From the NCBI RefSeq assembly GCF_017745215.1, contig NZ_JAGHZV010000018.1, forward strand, positions 1 to 64,000: DNA of 64,000 nt. The letters run 5' to 3'. Made by a program: the position numbers and the translations under genes. How positions within the stretch are numbered: position 1 is the first letter of the stretch; each line of letters begins with the position of its first letter. The notes under the pieces were generated by a model. It was not told where the DNA came from, searched no databases, and saw only the letters and a program-made list of their open reading frames with translations. This stretch comes from Sphingomonas sp. Lineage in GTDB: Bacteria; Pseudomonadota; Alphaproteobacteria; Sphingomonadales; Sphingomonadaceae. Shown here one piece after another: positions 45,076 through 54,945 of this stretch.

Positions 45076-46187
45076 CCGCCCACCTCGATCGCGCGGCCCT
45101 CACGGGCGGAACGGTAGATCGCTTCGATCAGCAGCATGTCGCGCAGCCCCTCGTCGCCGCCGGCGCGCGGCTCGGCGCCGCTCCAGGCGCATTCGGCGAG
45201 GTGGTCCATCTGGCGCACCCATTGGTGGTTGGGCTCGACCTCGAGCGGCACTTCCTCGGTCTTGCCGGCGAGCCGCTGGAAGATGCGGTGGCCCTGGTAG
45301 GGCGTCGCGGGCTCCATCCCGATCCAGCCCTTGTTGCCCGTCGCGCGGAAGGCGTTGTGGCCCGAGCTGTAGCTGGAGACGCAGTTTGCGATCGCGCCCG
45401 AGGGAAAGAGCAGCTGGAAGTCGATCCGGTCCTCGACATTCTTGAAGCGCGGGTCGCTGCGGTCGGTCGATTCGGTCGCGCTCACGCGGATCGGCTCCTC
45501 ACCGGCGAGGTAGCGCGCGGCATTGAGGCTGTAGATGCCGATGTCCATCAGCGAGCCGCCGCCCGACAGCGGCCGGTCCAGCCGCCACTGGCCCGGCGCC
45601 GCGTCGAAGCCGTGCTCGGCGGTGATCAGCCGGATCTTGCCGAAGCTCCCCGCCTTGATCGCTTCGACGCAGTGCAGGTTGTGCGCCTCGAAGTGGCAGC
45701 GATAGCCGATCATCAGCTTCTTGCCCGCTGCCTTGGCCGCCGCGATCATCTGGCGACACTCCTCCGGCGTGTTCGCCATCGGCTTCTCGCACATCACATG
45801 CTTGCCGGCCTTCGACGCGCGGACCGAATATTCGGCGTGCATGCTGTTCGGCAGGATGACGTAGACTGCGTCGATGTCCGGATTGTCGCGGATCGCATCG
45901 TAATTGGCGTAGCTGTACCGATGCGTCGTCGGGATGTTGTACTGCGCGCCGTATTTCTCGAGCTTGGCGGGGGTGCCGCTGACCAGGGCCACCAGCCGCG
46001 AATGCTCGCAGAGCGCGAGGCGCGGCATGATCTGGTTCACGGCATAATTGCCGAGCCCCACGACCGCATAGCCGAACTTCCTGCCCGGATCGGGCCGCGC
46101 GAACGCCGCAGAGGGGATCGCGCTCGCCACCATCCCTGCACCCAATCCGCGCAGCACGCCGCGGCGGCTATGGTCGTCCCAACCCAT
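45072..46187 (-). CDS. gfo: Tat-exported glucose-fructose oxidoreductase-like enzyme
   Basis: 371 residues of the Gfo/Idh/MocA family. A twin-arginine signal (HSRRGVLRGLGAGMVASAIPSAAFA) precedes a Rossmann fold with FGYAVVGLGNYAVNQIMPRL and the landmark AGKHVMCEKPMANT. The middle GYRCHFEAHN and GGGSLMDIGIYSLNAARYL resemble Zymomonas glucose-fructose oxidoreductase, which keeps NADP bound in the periplasm. GGAGGGG precedes the ATG at 46187; the longer track start is rejected. Likely makes aldonolactones for the lactonase and GntP of the same operon. Confidence 0.9.
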   Translation of the reverse strand: MGWDDHSRRGVLRGLGAGMVASAIPSAAFARPDPGRKFGYAVVGLGNYAVNQIMPRLALCEHSRLVALVSGTPAKLEKYGAQYNIPTTHRYSYANYDAIRDNPDIDAVYVILPNSMHAEYSVRASKAGKHVMCEKPMANTPEECRQMIAAAKAAGKKLMIGYRCHFEAHNLHCVEAIKAGSFGKIRLITAEHGFDAAPGQWRLDRPLSGGGSLMDIGIYSLNAARYLAGEEPIRVSATESTDRSDPRFKNVEDRIDFQLLFPSGAIANCVSSYSSGHNAFRATGNKGWIGMEPATPYQGHRIFQRLAGKTEEVPLEVEPNHQWVRQMDHLAECAWSGAEPRAGGDEGLRDMLLIEAIYRSAREGRAIEVGG

Positions 46188-46249
46188 TGCACCCCTCCTC
46201 GCCTGCCCCGAGCGTCGGCGATTGACTCGCCGCCTCCCCCGAGGGCAAC

Positions 46250-46263
46250 TGTTAGCGCTACCA
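46250..46263. promoter_or_regulatory. LacI-type operator between gfo and the xylanase gene
   Basis: TGTTAGCGCTACCA is a single-mismatch version of the palindrome TGGTAGCGCTACCA, a form typical of LacI-family sugar regulators. It lies 63 bases upstream of the gfo start codon and 58 bases upstream of the xylanase start, so one protein could control both genes. No LacI-type gene is in the window. Confidence 0.7.
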
Positions 46264-46320
46264 GCAAAAGCCGTCGCGGCAAACCGCGACCAAAGGATAG
46301 CGCGGAGGAGAGGCAAGTCC

Positions 46321-47565
46321 ATGATATACGGTGACCCCAAAACACGCCGGCAGACACTCGCGACGCTGCTCGCGCTCACGGCGACGGCGTGCAGCGGCGG
46401 CGGATCGGGCGGCGGCGGGGGCGGGACGATCGTCACGCCCACACCCACGCCTACGCCTACGCCGACCCCCACGCCGACTCCGACGCCCACGACCACCGCC
46501 GCCGACATCAAGGCGAGCGCGGCCGCCAAGCGCATGCGCTTCGGCTCGGCAGTCGCCTGGTCGGGCTCGGGCGCCGACGCGGCCTCTTACGCCAACCCCA
46601 ATTACCAGGCGCTGCTCGACCATGACTGCGCGGTGCTCGTCGCCGAGAACGAGCTCAAATGGCAGTCGATCCAGCCGACCAATTCGGCGCCCGACTTCAG
46701 CAGGTTCGACGCATTGATCGGCTATGCCGAAGCGAAGGGCATGGCAATGCGTGGGCACAATCTCCTCTGGCACCAGGACCGCTGGCTGCCATCCTGGCTG
46801 GTCAGCTACGACTTTGGCGCGACCCCTGCCGCGCGCCAGGCCGAGGCGACGCGCATCCTCACCGAGCATGTCCAGGCGGTGGTGCGGCGCTACGGCACGC
46901 GGATCATGAGCTACGACGTGGTCAACGAAGCGGTCGACCCGAGCACCGGCGCGCTCTACGAAACGGCGGTCAGCCGCGCGATGGGCAGCCCCGAGGCCGT
47001 GCTCGACCTGATGTTCCACACCGCGCGCGCCGAGCATCCGACCGCGCAGCTGGTGTACAATGACTACATGGGCTTCGAGGGCGGCGACACGCATCGGAAC
47101 GGCGTGCTCGCGCTGCTCCAGGGCTTCAAGACGCGCGGCGTGCCGGTCGATGCGCTCGGCATCCAGAGCCACCTCGGCATCTATTCCTCGACGCCGGTGG
47201 CGACGCTGGTCGCCAACCAGACGCCCGGATGGAAGGCCTTCGTCGATGCCGTGGTCGCGCTCGGCTACAAGATCCTGATCACCGAGCTCGACGTGAACGA
47301 TTCGGGCTTGCCCGCGAACATCGCCCAGCGCGACCAGGGCGTCGCCGACTATGTCCGCGGCTATCTCGACCTGATGTTCGGCTATCCCCAGTTGAGCGAC
47401 GTGCTCGTCTGGGGGATGTGCGACAAATACAGTTGGCTCCAGACCTTCTCCCCGCGCAGCGACGGCCAGCCGCTCCGCCCCTGCCCCTATGATCCGAGCT
47501 TCAAGGCAAAACCCATGCAGAACGCCATCGACGCCGCCTTCCGCGCCACCACGGCGCGCCCGTGA
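46321..47565 (+). CDS. GH10 endo-1,4-beta-xylanase, exported lipoprotein
   Basis: 414 residues. Signal with twin Arg (KTRRQTLATLLALTATAC) and lipobox TACSGG. A Gly-rich then (Thr-Pro)n linker (about residues 40-60) leads to a GH10 barrel: acid/base Glu in SYDVVNEAVDP, nucleophile Glu in ILITELDVNDSG, plus RGHNLLWHQD and VWGMCDKYSWL. It would cleave xylan backbones at the cell surface or in the periplasm. GGAGGAG precedes the ATG. Divergent from the gfo operon and shares a LacI-type operator. Confidence 0.94.
   Translation: MIYGDPKTRRQTLATLLALTATACSGGGSGGGGGGTIVTPTPTPTPTPTPTPTPTPTTTAADIKASAAAKRMRFGSAVAWSGSGADAASYANPNYQALLDHDCAVLVAENELKWQSIQPTNSAPDFSRFDALIGYAEAKGMAMRGHNLLWHQDRWLPSWLVSYDFGATPAARQAEATRILTEHVQAVVRRYGTRIMSYDVVNEAVDPSTGALYETAVSRAMGSPEAVLDLMFHTARAEHPTAQLVYNDYMGFEGGDTHRNGVLALLQGFKTRGVPVDALGIQSHLGIYSSTPVATLVANQTPGWKAFVDAVVALGYKILITELDVNDSGLPANIAQRDQGVADYVRGYLDLMFGYPQLSDVLVWGMCDKYSWLQTFSPRSDGQPLRPCPYDPSFKAKPMQNAIDAAFRATTARP
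46438..46492 (+). repeat. Tandem CCNACN repeat encoding a Thr-Pro linker
   Basis: Eight or nine CCC/ACG-type codon pairs encode TPTPTPTPTPT in the xylanase. On the other strand the same repeat opens Val-Gly shadow ORFs. Such simple repeats can vary in number by slippage. Confidence 0.8.
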
Positions 47566-47659
47566 GAGGCTTGTGCGGCCGATCGCGGCGCTGCTCGCCG
47601 CCGCGCTGGGGCGGGTCTGCATTTGTCCATTCGGATCCGTGACAACCCGCCAGGGGAGG

Positions 47660-47685
47660 ATCGACAAGGCCAAATGTCGATCCGT
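47660..47685. terminator. Hairpin between convergent xylanase and kinase genes
   Basis: GGATCGAC aaggccaaat GTCGATCC, an 8-bp stem in the 140-base gap between the xylanase gene and the convergent histidine kinase gene. No T-run is visible. Confidence 0.45.
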
Positions 47686-47705
47686 CCAAGGCCGCCCGAA
47701 GCCCG

Positions 47706-49067
47706 CTAGACCGGCAGCGTCACCAGCGCCTGGAGCCCGCCTTCGGGCCGGTTCTGCAAGATGATCTCGCCGCCATGTGCGCGCGCCACCGCCCGCGCGC
47801 TGGCGAGGCCGAGTCCCATGCCGCCGGTGTCGCGGTTGCGCGAGCGCTCGCCGCGGAACAGTGGCTCGAACACGCGATCGAGGTCCTCGGCGGGGATGCC
47901 GGGCCCTTCGTCGCGCACTTCGATCCGCACTTCGCCCGGCTCGCGGCCCAGCCGCACCTGCGCGCCGCCGGCATATTTGACGGCGTTGGAGATCAGGTTC
48001 GAGAGCATCGTCTTGAGCGCCGCCGAATGGCCGTCGATCACCATCGGATCGCCGGGCTCGAGCGACACCGCCGCGCCGCGGTCGGCGAGGTCGTCGGTCA
48101 CGCTCTCGGTCAAGGAACGCAGATCGAGCGGACGGCGGCCGACCGGCAGGCTCATGTCGCGGACATAGGCAAGCGTCGCGGCGACCATCGCCTCCATGTC
48201 GCGGATGTCGCTCTCGCACGACTGGCGCAGCGCGACCGGCGCGCGCTCGAGCCGCAGCTCGAGTCGCATCAGCGGGGTGCGCAGGTCGTGCGCGAGCGCG
48301 CCGATCATCGTCGTGCGATCGTCGACATAGCGGTTGAGCCGCGCCTGCATCTTGTTGAACGACGCAGCGGCGTCGGCGATCTCGGCGGGGCCGGAGAGCG
48401 CCATCGGCGATGCGCGCGGATCGCGGCCCAGCCGCTCGGCGGCGGCGGCGAAGGCGCGGATCGGCTTGGCGAGCCGGTGCGCCAGCGCCCAGGCGAACGG
48501 CACGACCGCGAGCGCGGTGAACAACAGCCAGAGCAGCCCGAACCAGCGCCACAGCTCGAACTCGCGCGAGGCGGGGCGGATCGTCACCCAGCTGCCGTCA
48601 GGCCGCTTGTACGAAGCGACGAAGGCATCGAGCACGATGAAGGCGCGCGCCGCGGCGATGTCGCGAGGTGGCTGCGCGCGCGGCAGCGCGTTGCGCTCAT
48701 AGGTCGGCGCGCGCTGCGGGAAGGGCGGGCGCTCGAAGCCGAAGTCCGATTGATCCGGCGGCACCTCAAGCGCCATCGCCAGGGCCGGGCGGGCACGTTC
48801 GGCGCGCGGCGCGAGGATCGAGCGGTCGATCTGCTGGTGCTCGGTGAAGACGAGCTGGCCGCTGGGATCGCGGCCTTCCTTGAGCACGCGCGCGATCTCG
48901 CCCATCGTATAGGCGCGCGGCGTCGGCGGCTGGACCGCGACGAGCAGCGCGAAGTTCAGCAGCTGAACCACCGCGACGCAGACGAGCATCAGCAGGAAGA
49001 TGCGCAGGAAAAGCGGCGACGCGGCGTCGCCGGTGCCCCACGGCAGCTTCGCGCGCGCATTGTTCAT
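47706..49067 (-). CDS. Sensor histidine kinase (OmpR-type partner)
   Basis: 453 residues. First membrane helix FLRIFLLMLVCVAVVQLLNFALLVAV, a periplasmic sensor of about 150 residues without recognised domain, second helix WFGLLWLLFTALAVVPFAWALA, HAMP, then HisKA with the phospho-acceptor His in GALAHDLRTPLMRLELRLE. The ATP-binding domain has LSNLISNAVKYA, DEGPGIP and GMGLGLA. It is 19 bases downstream of the response regulator gene. Ligand unknown; the adjacent symporter suggests a C4-dicarboxylate or amino acid signal. Confidence 0.92.
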   Translation of the reverse strand: MNNARAKLPWGTGDAASPLFLRIFLLMLVCVAVVQLLNFALLVAVQPPTPRAYTMGEIARVLKEGRDPSGQLVFTEHQQIDRSILAPRAERARPALAMALEVPPDQSDFGFERPPFPQRAPTYERNALPRAQPPRDIAAARAFIVLDAFVASYKRPDGSWVTIRPASREFELWRWFGLLWLLFTALAVVPFAWALAHRLAKPIRAFAAAAERLGRDPRASPMALSGPAEIADAAASFNKMQARLNRYVDDRTTMIGALAHDLRTPLMRLELRLERAPVALRQSCESDIRDMEAMVAATLAYVRDMSLPVGRRPLDLRSLTESVTDDLADRGAAVSLEPGDPMVIDGHSAALKTMLSNLISNAVKYAGGAQVRLGREPGEVRIEVRDEGPGIPAEDLDRVFEPLFRGERSRNRDTGGMGLGLASARAVARAHGGEIILQNRPEGGLQALVTLPV

Positions 49068-49086
49068 GCGGTGCGCGCGGCCCGGA

Positions 49087-49806
49087 TCACGCGCGCGCCA
49101 CGCGCGGCACGAAGAGATAGCCTTCGTTGCGGACGGTGCGGATGATCTCGTCGCCGCCCGAGCGGAGCTTGCGGCGCAGGCGACTCACCTGCACGTCGAT
49201 CGCGCGGTCATAGGCGTCCGAATCGGGCCCGCGCGCCGCGGCGAGCAGTGATTCGCGCGTCAGCACGCGGCGCGGCCGCTCGATGAACACGCGCAGCACC
49301 GCGAACTCACCGTCGGTGAGGCCAACCAGCACGCCCTCGGGATCGAACAGCTCGTGGCTGCCAAGGTCGATCTTCCAGCCCTCGAAACTATATTGCGTCC
49401 CCTCGGAGGGTCCGCCCGCGTTGCGCCGGCGCAGCGCCGCGCGCACCGTCGCGAGGATCTCGCGCGGGCTGCACGGTTTGGGAAGATAATGGTCGGCGCC
49501 GACCTCGAGCCCCAGGATCCGGTCATGCTCGTCGCCGAGCGCGCTGAGGAAGACGATCTCGGGCCCGTCGGCGCGCGCGATCCGGCGGCAGGCGGAGATG
49601 CCGTCCTCGCCGGGCATCATCACGTCGAGGATGATGAGGTCCACGCCGGTGCGCGCCAGGATCTGGTCCATCTCGCGCACGCTGGCGGCGGTCTCGACTC
49701 GATAGCCGCGCGCACCAAGGCTGCTGGCGAGAAGCTGGCGGATGTCGCGGTCGTCGTCGACGACGAGCAACGTGGCGGAGGGCTCGGCGGCGGGTTCGCT
49801 GGTCAT
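49087..49806 (-). CDS. OmpR-family response regulator
   Basis: 239 residues from the ATG at 49806 (the track ATG at 49890 is an alternative). Receiver: acidic pair VVDDDRD, phosphorylated Asp in LIILDVMMPGEDG, Lys in GADHYLPKPCSP. C-terminal winged helix (EVLVG-type; GEFAVLRVFIERPRRVLTRESLL; YDRAIDVQVSRLRRKL). It acts with the downstream kinase as a DNA-binding two-component system. No target site was identified. Confidence 0.9.
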   Translation of the reverse strand: MTSEPAAEPSATLLVVDDDRDIRQLLASSLGARGYRVETAASVREMDQILARTGVDLIILDVMMPGEDGISACRRIARADGPEIVFLSALGDEHDRILGLEVGADHYLPKPCSPREILATVRAALRRRNAGGPSEGTQYSFEGWKIDLGSHELFDPEGVLVGLTDGEFAVLRVFIERPRRVLTRESLLAAARGPDSDAYDRAIDVQVSRLRRKLRSGGDEIIRTVRNEGYLFVPRVARA

Positions 49807-49926
49807 CCAGTCGAGATCGCGCGCGAATGTGGCCGGGGTTTTTCCGGCCTCATTCTGCGCGCCGCTATTGCGATAAGGGGACGCTGACATGACGACTATT
49901 TAGGCCGTTCCTGCGCGGATTGCGAC

Positions 49927-51246
49927 TCAGTCCGGATCCGACTCGGTCCCGGGCTGCGCCACGCCGGGACCGGAGCCGCCGGCGAGCGCCCGCCGCAGCG
50001 CCTCCTGGTCGAGCGCGCCTTCCCACTTCGCCACCACGATCGTCGCCACTGCATTGCCGACGAAATTGGTCAAGCTGCGGCATTCGCTCATGAATCGGTC
50101 GACGCCGAGGATCAGCGCCATCCCCGCGACCGGCAGCGACGGCACCGCGCCCAGCGTCGCGGCGAGCGTGATGAATCCCGCGCCGGTCACCCCCGCCGCG
50201 CCCTTCGAGCTCAGCATCGCGACGCCCAGCAGCTCGAGTTGCTCGAACAGGCTGAGGTGGATGCCGAGCGCCTGGGCGATGAACAGCGAGGCGAGCGTCA
50301 TGTAGATGTTGGTGCCGTCGAGGTTGAACGAATAGCCCGTCGGCACCACCAGCCCCACCACCTGGCGGCTGCAGCCGGCGCGCTCCATCTTCTCGATCAG
50401 CGCGGGCAGCGCCGATTCGGACGAGGAGGTACCGAGCACGAGCAGAAGCTCGGCACGGAGGTACGCGAGCAGCCTGAGGATCGAGAAGCCGCAGGTCCAG
50501 GCGATCGCGCCGAGCACGACGAGCACGAAGAACAGCGAGGTCGCGTAGAACAGCCCGACCAGCGCGCCGAGGCTCCACAAGGTGGCGACGCCATATTTGC
50601 CGATGGTGAAGGCCATCGCGCCGAATGCGCCGAGCGGGGCGGCCCACATCACGATGCCGACGACGCGGAACATGATCTGCGCGACCCGCTCGAGCAGGTC
50701 GAGCACCGGCTCGGCGGGTTCGCCGACCAGCGCGAGCGCGATGCCGAACAGGATTGCGACGAGCAGCACCTGAAGCACCTGGCCCGACGTCAGCGCCGAG
50801 ACGAAGGTCTCGGGGATGATCTCCCTGACGAAGTCCCAGAGGTGGCGCGCCTTCTCGACATATTCGGCGGTCGCCGCGGGATCGAGCGTCTTCGGGTCGA
50901 CATGCATGCCGCTGCCCGGATGCAGCCCGTTGGCGACGACGAGGCCGATCACCAGCGCCAGCGTGGAGACCGCGAGGAAATAGCCGAACGCCTTGGCCGC
51001 GACGCGACCGACCGCCCCGATGTGGCGCATGCCCCCGATGCCGGTGACGATGGTGAGGAAGATCACCGGGGCGATCACCATCTTGACCAGCGAGATGAAG
51101 GCGTCGCCGATCGGCTTCAAGGACGCGCCGGTCGCGGGCCAGACCGTGCCGACCGTCACGCCCGCGGCGATTCCGAGGAGGACCCAGAAATAGAGATGGG
51201 CGTACCAGGGCTTCGGCTTCGCGGTGGTTGCCGTCGGTAGCGTCAT
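49927..51246 (-). CDS. Dicarboxylate/amino acid:cation symporter (DctA/GltP family)
   Basis: 439 residues with about eight membrane helices and two hairpin loops. Family landmarks: [16 protein letters not shown] (serine-rich re-entrant loop), [21 protein letters not shown], and [14 protein letters not shown] with the downstream [21 protein letters not shown]. Substrate is a C4-dicarboxylate or acidic amino acid. The ATG at 51246 follows GAGGGAGGGGAATCG; the track start at 51450 crosses a family B repeat. It lies upstream of the two-component pair. Confidence 0.92.
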   Translation of the reverse strand: MTLPTATTAKPKPWYAHLYFWVLLGIAAGVTVGTVWPATGASLKPIGDAFISLVKMVIAPVIFLTIVTGIGGMRHIGAVGRVAAKAFGYFLAVSTLALVIGLVVANGLHPGSGMHVDPKTLDPAATAEYVEKARHLWDFVREIIPETFVSALTSGQVLQVLLVAILFGIALALVGEPAEPVLDLLERVAQIMFRVVGIVMWAAPLGAFGAMAFTIGKYGVATLWSLGALVGLFYATSLFFVLVVLGAIAWTCGFSILRLLAYLRAELLLVLGTSSSESALPALIEKMERAGCSRQVVGLVVPTGYSFNLDGTNIYMTLASLFIAQALGIHLSLFEQLELLGVAMLSSKGAAGVTGAGFITLAATLGAVPSLPVAGMALILGVDRFMSECRSLTNFVGNAVATIVVAKWEGALDQEALRRALAGGSGPGVAQPGTESDPD

Positions 51247-51274
51247 CGATTCCCCTCCCTCGCCCCACACCCAA

Positions 51275-51357
51275 CCGTCATCCCGGCGAAAGCCGGGACC
51301 CAGGGTTGCAGAGGACGTCGCTCGCGGCCCTGGGTCCCGGCTTTCGCCGGGATGACG
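51275..51357 (+). repeat. Family B double-hairpin repeat, copy 5
   Basis: Arms as in copy 1, centre GTTGCAGAGGACGTCGCTCGCGG in forward orientation. It lies in the roughly 280-base region between the divergent symporter and ugd genes. Confidence 0.95.
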
Positions 51358-51527
51358 ACGGGGGACAAGCCTAAGCCGCCTGGAACAGCCACGCCACCCC
51401 GCAGCATCGCTCGTCCCGCCGCGGCACCGATTCATGCTGCACCACAGCAAAGAATCGCCCGCCGCGCTTGCGCTCGCTCCAAGGCGCGCTAAAGCCGAGG
51501 CGAATTCACTGTCCCCGGGGGTGCAGC

Positions 51528-52841
51528 GTGCGCATTACGATGATCGGAACGGGCTATGTCGGGCTGGTCTCCGGTGCCTGTTTCTCGGACTTCGGCCATG
51601 AAGTCGTCTGCGTCGACAAGGACGCGCGCAAGATCGAGCTGCTCCACCAGAACGTCATGCCGATCTACGAGCCCGGCCTCGCCGAGCTGGTGAGCAGCAA
51701 CGTCCGCGCCGGGCGGCTCTCCTTCACCACCGACCTTGCCGAAGGCGTCAAGGACGCCGACGCGGTGTTCATCGCGGTGGGCACCCCCTCGCGCCGCGGC
51801 GACGGCCACGCCGACCTCTCCTATGTCTTCGCCGCCGCCGAGGAGATCGGCCGCGCGCTCACCAAGCCCTCGGTGATCGTCACCAAGTCGACCGTGCCCG
51901 TCGGCACCGGCGACGAAGTCGAGCGGATCCTCGCCGAAGTCGCTCCGAACAGCGGCGCCAAGGTCGTCTCCAACCCCGAGTTCCTGCGCGAAGGCGCCGC
52001 GATCGAGGACTTCAAGCGCCCAGACCGCGTCGTCGTCGGCACCGACGACGAGGGCGCGCGCCAGGTGATGCGCGAAGTCTATCGGCCGCTGTCGCTCAAC
52101 CAGTCGGCGCCGATCCTGTTCACCGGCCGCCGCACTTCCGAGCTGATCAAATACGCGGCCAACGCCTTCCTGGCGGTCAAGATCACCTTCATCAACGAGA
52201 TCGCCGATCTCTGCGAGATGGTCGGCGCCGACGTGCAGGAAGTGTCGCGTGGCATCGGGCTCGACAATCGCATCGGCTCGAAGTTCCTCCACGCCGGCCC
52301 GGGCTATGGCGGCTCGTGCTTCCCCAAGGACACGCTCGCGCTGCTCAAGACCGCGGCGGACAACGACACGCCGCTGCGCATCGTCGAGGCGACGGTGCAG
52401 GTGAACGACGCCCGCAAGCGCGCGATGGGCCGCAAGGTGATCAAGGCGATGGGCGGCGACGTCCGCGGCAAGACGATCGGCGTGCTGGGCCTCACCTTCA
52501 AGCCCAACACCGACGACATGCGCGACGCGCCGAGCCTCTCGGTGATCGCCGCGCTCCAGGACGCGGGCGCGACGATCAAGGCCTATGATCCCGAAGGCGC
52601 CGAGCAGGCGAGCAAGCTGCTCACCGACGTCGAGTTCACCAAGGGCCCCTACGAGACCGCCGAGGGCGCCGACGCGCTGGTGCTGGTGACCGAATGGGAC
52701 GCGTTCCGCGCGCTGGACCTCGGCCGCATCGCACAGACGCTCAAGACGCCGCTGCTCGTCGACCTGCGAAACGTCTACCCGCCCGCCGAGGCCGAGCGCG
52801 CGGGGCTCAAGCTGGTGAGCATCGGCAAGGCGAGTCGCTGA
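51528..52841 (+). CDS. ugd: UDP-glucose 6-dehydrogenase
   Basis: Oxidises UDP-glucose to UDP-glucuronate with two NAD. 437 residues. NAD fold [22 protein letters not shown]; the catalytic Cys lies in [15 protein letters not shown]; central landmark RFLREG-like [14 protein letters not shown] and [16 protein letters not shown] start at 51528 with CGGGGG upstream. The mannose-dehydrogenase members of this family share motifs, but the length and GSCFPKD context favour UGDH. It faces the convergent epimerase gene that would use its product. Confidence 0.94.
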   Translation: MRITMIGTGYVGLVSGACFSDFGHEVVCVDKDARKIELLHQNVMPIYEPGLAELVSSNVRAGRLSFTTDLAEGVKDADAVFIAVGTPSRRGDGHADLSYVFAAAEEIGRALTKPSVIVTKSTVPVGTGDEVERILAEVAPNSGAKVVSNPEFLREGAAIEDFKRPDRVVVGTDDEGARQVMREVYRPLSLNQSAPILFTGRRTSELIKYAANAFLAVKITFINEIADLCEMVGADVQEVSRGIGLDNRIGSKFLHAGPGYGGSCFPKDTLALLKTAADNDTPLRIVEATVQVNDARKRAMGRKVIKAMGGDVRGKTIGVLGLTFKPNTDDMRDAPSLSVIAALQDAGATIKAYDPEGAEQASKLLTDVEFTKGPYETAEGADALVLVTEWDAFRALDLGRIAQTLKTPLLVDLRNVYPPAEAERAGLKLVSIGKASR

Positions 52842-52899
52842 GGCACGATCGAGCGGTCCGCGACCATCGGACCGGACGTTGCCTTGTGTATTATTTTGA

Positions 52900-53050
52900 T
52901 AATACAGTTTACACGGTTGACACCAACCATGTGAAAAAATCCTGTTTGGGATAAGCTGACCCGCACGCGTCCCTCGATGGCGACAGGGGTGGATCGACGA
53001 TGCGAAAGAGCTGCGACCAGGTTCGCGGCTCAATTCCTATTTTGCAACCC
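52900..53050 (-). repeat. Family D element, copy 2 (151 bp, inverted)
   Basis: Inverted partner of 6813-6963, identical in length. Ends conserved (GGGTTGCAAAATAGG to GATCCAC and TTTTTTCACATGG to ACTGTATTA), the central 49 bases different. Located in the 288-base gap between convergent ugd and the epimerase gene. Just outside its AT-rich end is GTATTAT tttg ATAATAC (52888-52905), a 7-bp hairpin absent from copy 1. Confidence 0.85.
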
Positions 53051-53129
53051 ACCGACCGAGCCGGTCGCCGCCCGCCTTGAACGCCTTTCCAGCGAAAGCC
53101 GCGAGGAGGCGTTGTCGGCGGGATGAAGA

Positions 53130-54140
53130 TCAGGCCCCGTAGAACCCGCGATACCAGTCCACGAACGCGCGCACGCCGTCCTCGACCGGTGTGCCCGGCA
53201 CATAGCCCGTCAGTGCCTTCAGCAGCGCCGGATCGGCGAAGGTCATCGGCACGTCGCCGGGCTGCATGTCCATGAAGTTGACTTCGGCCTTGCGCCCCAG
53301 CGCCGCCTCGATCGTTGCCACGAACTCCATCAGCGGCGTCGGCTGGCCCCTGGCGATGTTGACCACGCGGCACGGCGCCACCGCCGACAGCGTATCCGCA
53401 ACGCCGGGCAGCGCCACGCGATTCGCTTCGCCCGGCACCACGTCGACCAGCCGCACCACGGCCTCGACCAGGTCGGCGACATAGGTGAAGTCGCGCGCCA
53501 TCTCGCCGTGCCCGTAGACGTCGATCGGCTCGCCCGCGAGCACCGCACGGACGAACTTGAACAGCGCCATGTCGGGCCGACCCCAGGGGCCATAGACGGT
53601 GAAGAAGCGGAACGAAGTCGTCGGCACGCCGAAGAGATGGGCATAGCTGTGCGCCATCGCCTCCATGCCCTTCTTGGTCGCGGCGTAGAGGCTCAGCGGC
53701 TCGTCGGCGCGGTGGGCCTCGGCGAAGGGAATCGATTCGTTGGCGCCATAGACCGACGAGGTCGACGCCAGCAGCAGGTGCTTCGGCTGGAGTTGGCGCG
53801 CGAGCTCGAGCACGGTCCAGGAGCCGAGCAGGTTGCTGTCGACATAGGTGCGCGGCGCTTCGATCGAGTAGCGCACCCCGGCCTGCGCGGCGAGGTGGAT
53901 GATCACTTCGGGTTCGGCCAGCTCGGCCGCGCGATCGAGCGCCGCCTGATCCTCGAGCATGCCCTTCACGAAGCGAAAGTCGCCCGCCTCCGCCAGCCGC
54001 GCGAGCCGGGCCTCCTTCAACTCGACGTCATAATAGTCGGTGACGCCGTCGAAGCCGGTGACGGCATGGCCCGCGTCGAGCAGCCGCCGTGCCAGATGGT
54101 AGCCGATGAAGCCGGCGGTGCCGGTGATGAGGAAACGCAT
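53130..54140 (-). CDS. UDP-glucuronate 4-epimerase-type NAD epimerase
   Basis: 336 residues, extended SDR family. NAD loop [20 protein letters not shown]; active site [19 protein letters not shown]; after it the [20 protein letters not shown] motif typical of CapI/LspL-type UDP-glucuronate 4-epimerases, which make UDP-galacturonate. The ATG at 54140 gives [10 protein letters not shown]. It converges on ugd, whose product would be its substrate, a strong functional link although the genes are on opposite strands. Confidence 0.9.
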   Translation of the reverse strand: MRFLITGTAGFIGYHLARRLLDAGHAVTGFDGVTDYYDVELKEARLARLAEAGDFRFVKGMLEDQAALDRAAELAEPEVIIHLAAQAGVRYSIEAPRTYVDSNLLGSWTVLELARQLQPKHLLLASTSSVYGANESIPFAEAHRADEPLSLYAATKKGMEAMAHSYAHLFGVPTTSFRFFTVYGPWGRPDMALFKFVRAVLAGEPIDVYGHGEMARDFTYVADLVEAVVRLVDVVPGEANRVALPGVADTLSAVAPCRVVNIARGQPTPLMEFVATIEAALGRKAEVNFMDMQPGDVPMTFADPALLKALTGYVPGTPVEDGVRAFVDWYRGFYGA

Positions 54141-54233
54141 CTGCACCCCTGAGCGAAGTGCCCGCGGCATAAAGGGCGCTTGCGGGGGGAACAAGTCTTG
54201 AGGGCACAGCAGCTAGACTTGAAAGATCATCAA

Positions 54234-54318
54234 CCGTCATTCCGGCGAAAGCCGGGGCCCAGGGTTATGAAGGACATCGCCCGCGACTCCTGGGTCCCGG
54301 CTTTCGCCGGGATGACGG
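54234..54318 (+). repeat. Family B double-hairpin repeat, copy 6
   Basis: Arms CCGTCATTCCGGCGAAAGCCGGGGCCCAGGG and inverse, with the centre GTTATGAAGGACATCGCCCGCGACT in forward orientation, more diverged than the other copies. Lies between the epimerase start and the end of the aspartic protease gene. Confidence 0.93.
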
Positions 54319-54420
54319 GGTGGCTTCAATCGAATCGGGTTGGCACGCTCAACTTCTCCGCGCCTCCGCGCCTTTGCGCGACTCAAATTCCTCGCATCCT
54401 CGACGCGAGAAATGCCCGAA

Positions 54421-54945
54421 TCAGTTGATGACGAGCTTGTCGCCCTTGAAGCTGACCGTGCCGAGCTGCGACAGCACGTTCTGGCCGAGCAGCGAGACCT
54501 TGAGCTCGGCCCCCGCCACCGCGACGTCGATGCGCGAGAGCTGGCGGCCCGCCGCTTCGATCGTGTCGAGCTTCGACCAGCGCATCGGCGCCGATCCGCC
54601 GGCGGTACGCATGCGATCCTCGGCGCCCAGCTTGTCGTCGAGGCCGAGCCGATTCGCATCGTCGCCGGTGAGCACCACGACCGACGCGCCCGTGTCGACC
54701 ACGAAGCGCACGATCTCGCCGTTCACCTTGGCGTCGAGATAGAAGAGCCCGTCGGACGAACGGACGATCTCGCGGTGCGCGCCCTTGGGCTCGTCGAATT
54801 TGGTCTCGATCGGCGTGATGTTGGTCGCCGCGAGGTTCGCGTTGGGCCGCTGCACCGTGACCATGGCGGAGTTCACGCAGGTGCCCGCCAGGAAGCCGGC
54901 GGCGGCGATCGCGGTGACCACGGAGGTGTGAAGCACGGGTTGCAT
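54421..54945 (-). CDS. Retropepsin-like aspartic protease (clan AA), membrane-anchored
   Basis: 174 residues. An N-terminal hydrophobic segment (VTAIAAAGFLAGTCV) precedes a single retropepsin-like domain with the catalytic motif FVVDTGASVVVLT and the second-half stretch SLLGQNVLSQLGTVSFKGDKLVI. Members work as dimers; TIGR02281-type bacterial relatives have unknown substrates. The ATG at 54945 lacks a clear Shine-Dalgarno; a longer start (MIRRSW at about 55003) is possible. Confidence 0.85.
   Translation of the reverse strand: MQPVLHTSVVTAIAAAGFLAGTCVNSAMVTVQRPNANLAATNITPIETKFDEPKGAHREIVRSSDGLFYLDAKVNGEIVRFVVDTGASVVVLTGDDANRLGLDDKLGAEDRMRTAGGSAPMRWSKLDTIEAAGRQLSRIDVAVAGAELKVSLLGQNVLSQLGTVSFKGDKLVIN

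Noticed and set aside
46258-48552. 764-residue minus-strand ORF over the xylanase and kinase genes
   Set aside because: Antisense and out-of-frame shadow; composition is typical of high-GC shadow frames and it lies opposite GH10 and HisKA domains with intact motifs.
52884-52954. Short ORF on the opposite strand of repeat D (VYTVDT...VKK)
   Set aside because: Both copies share the frame and stop position, but copy 1 has no start codon after the cupin stop, so independent translation is unlikely.
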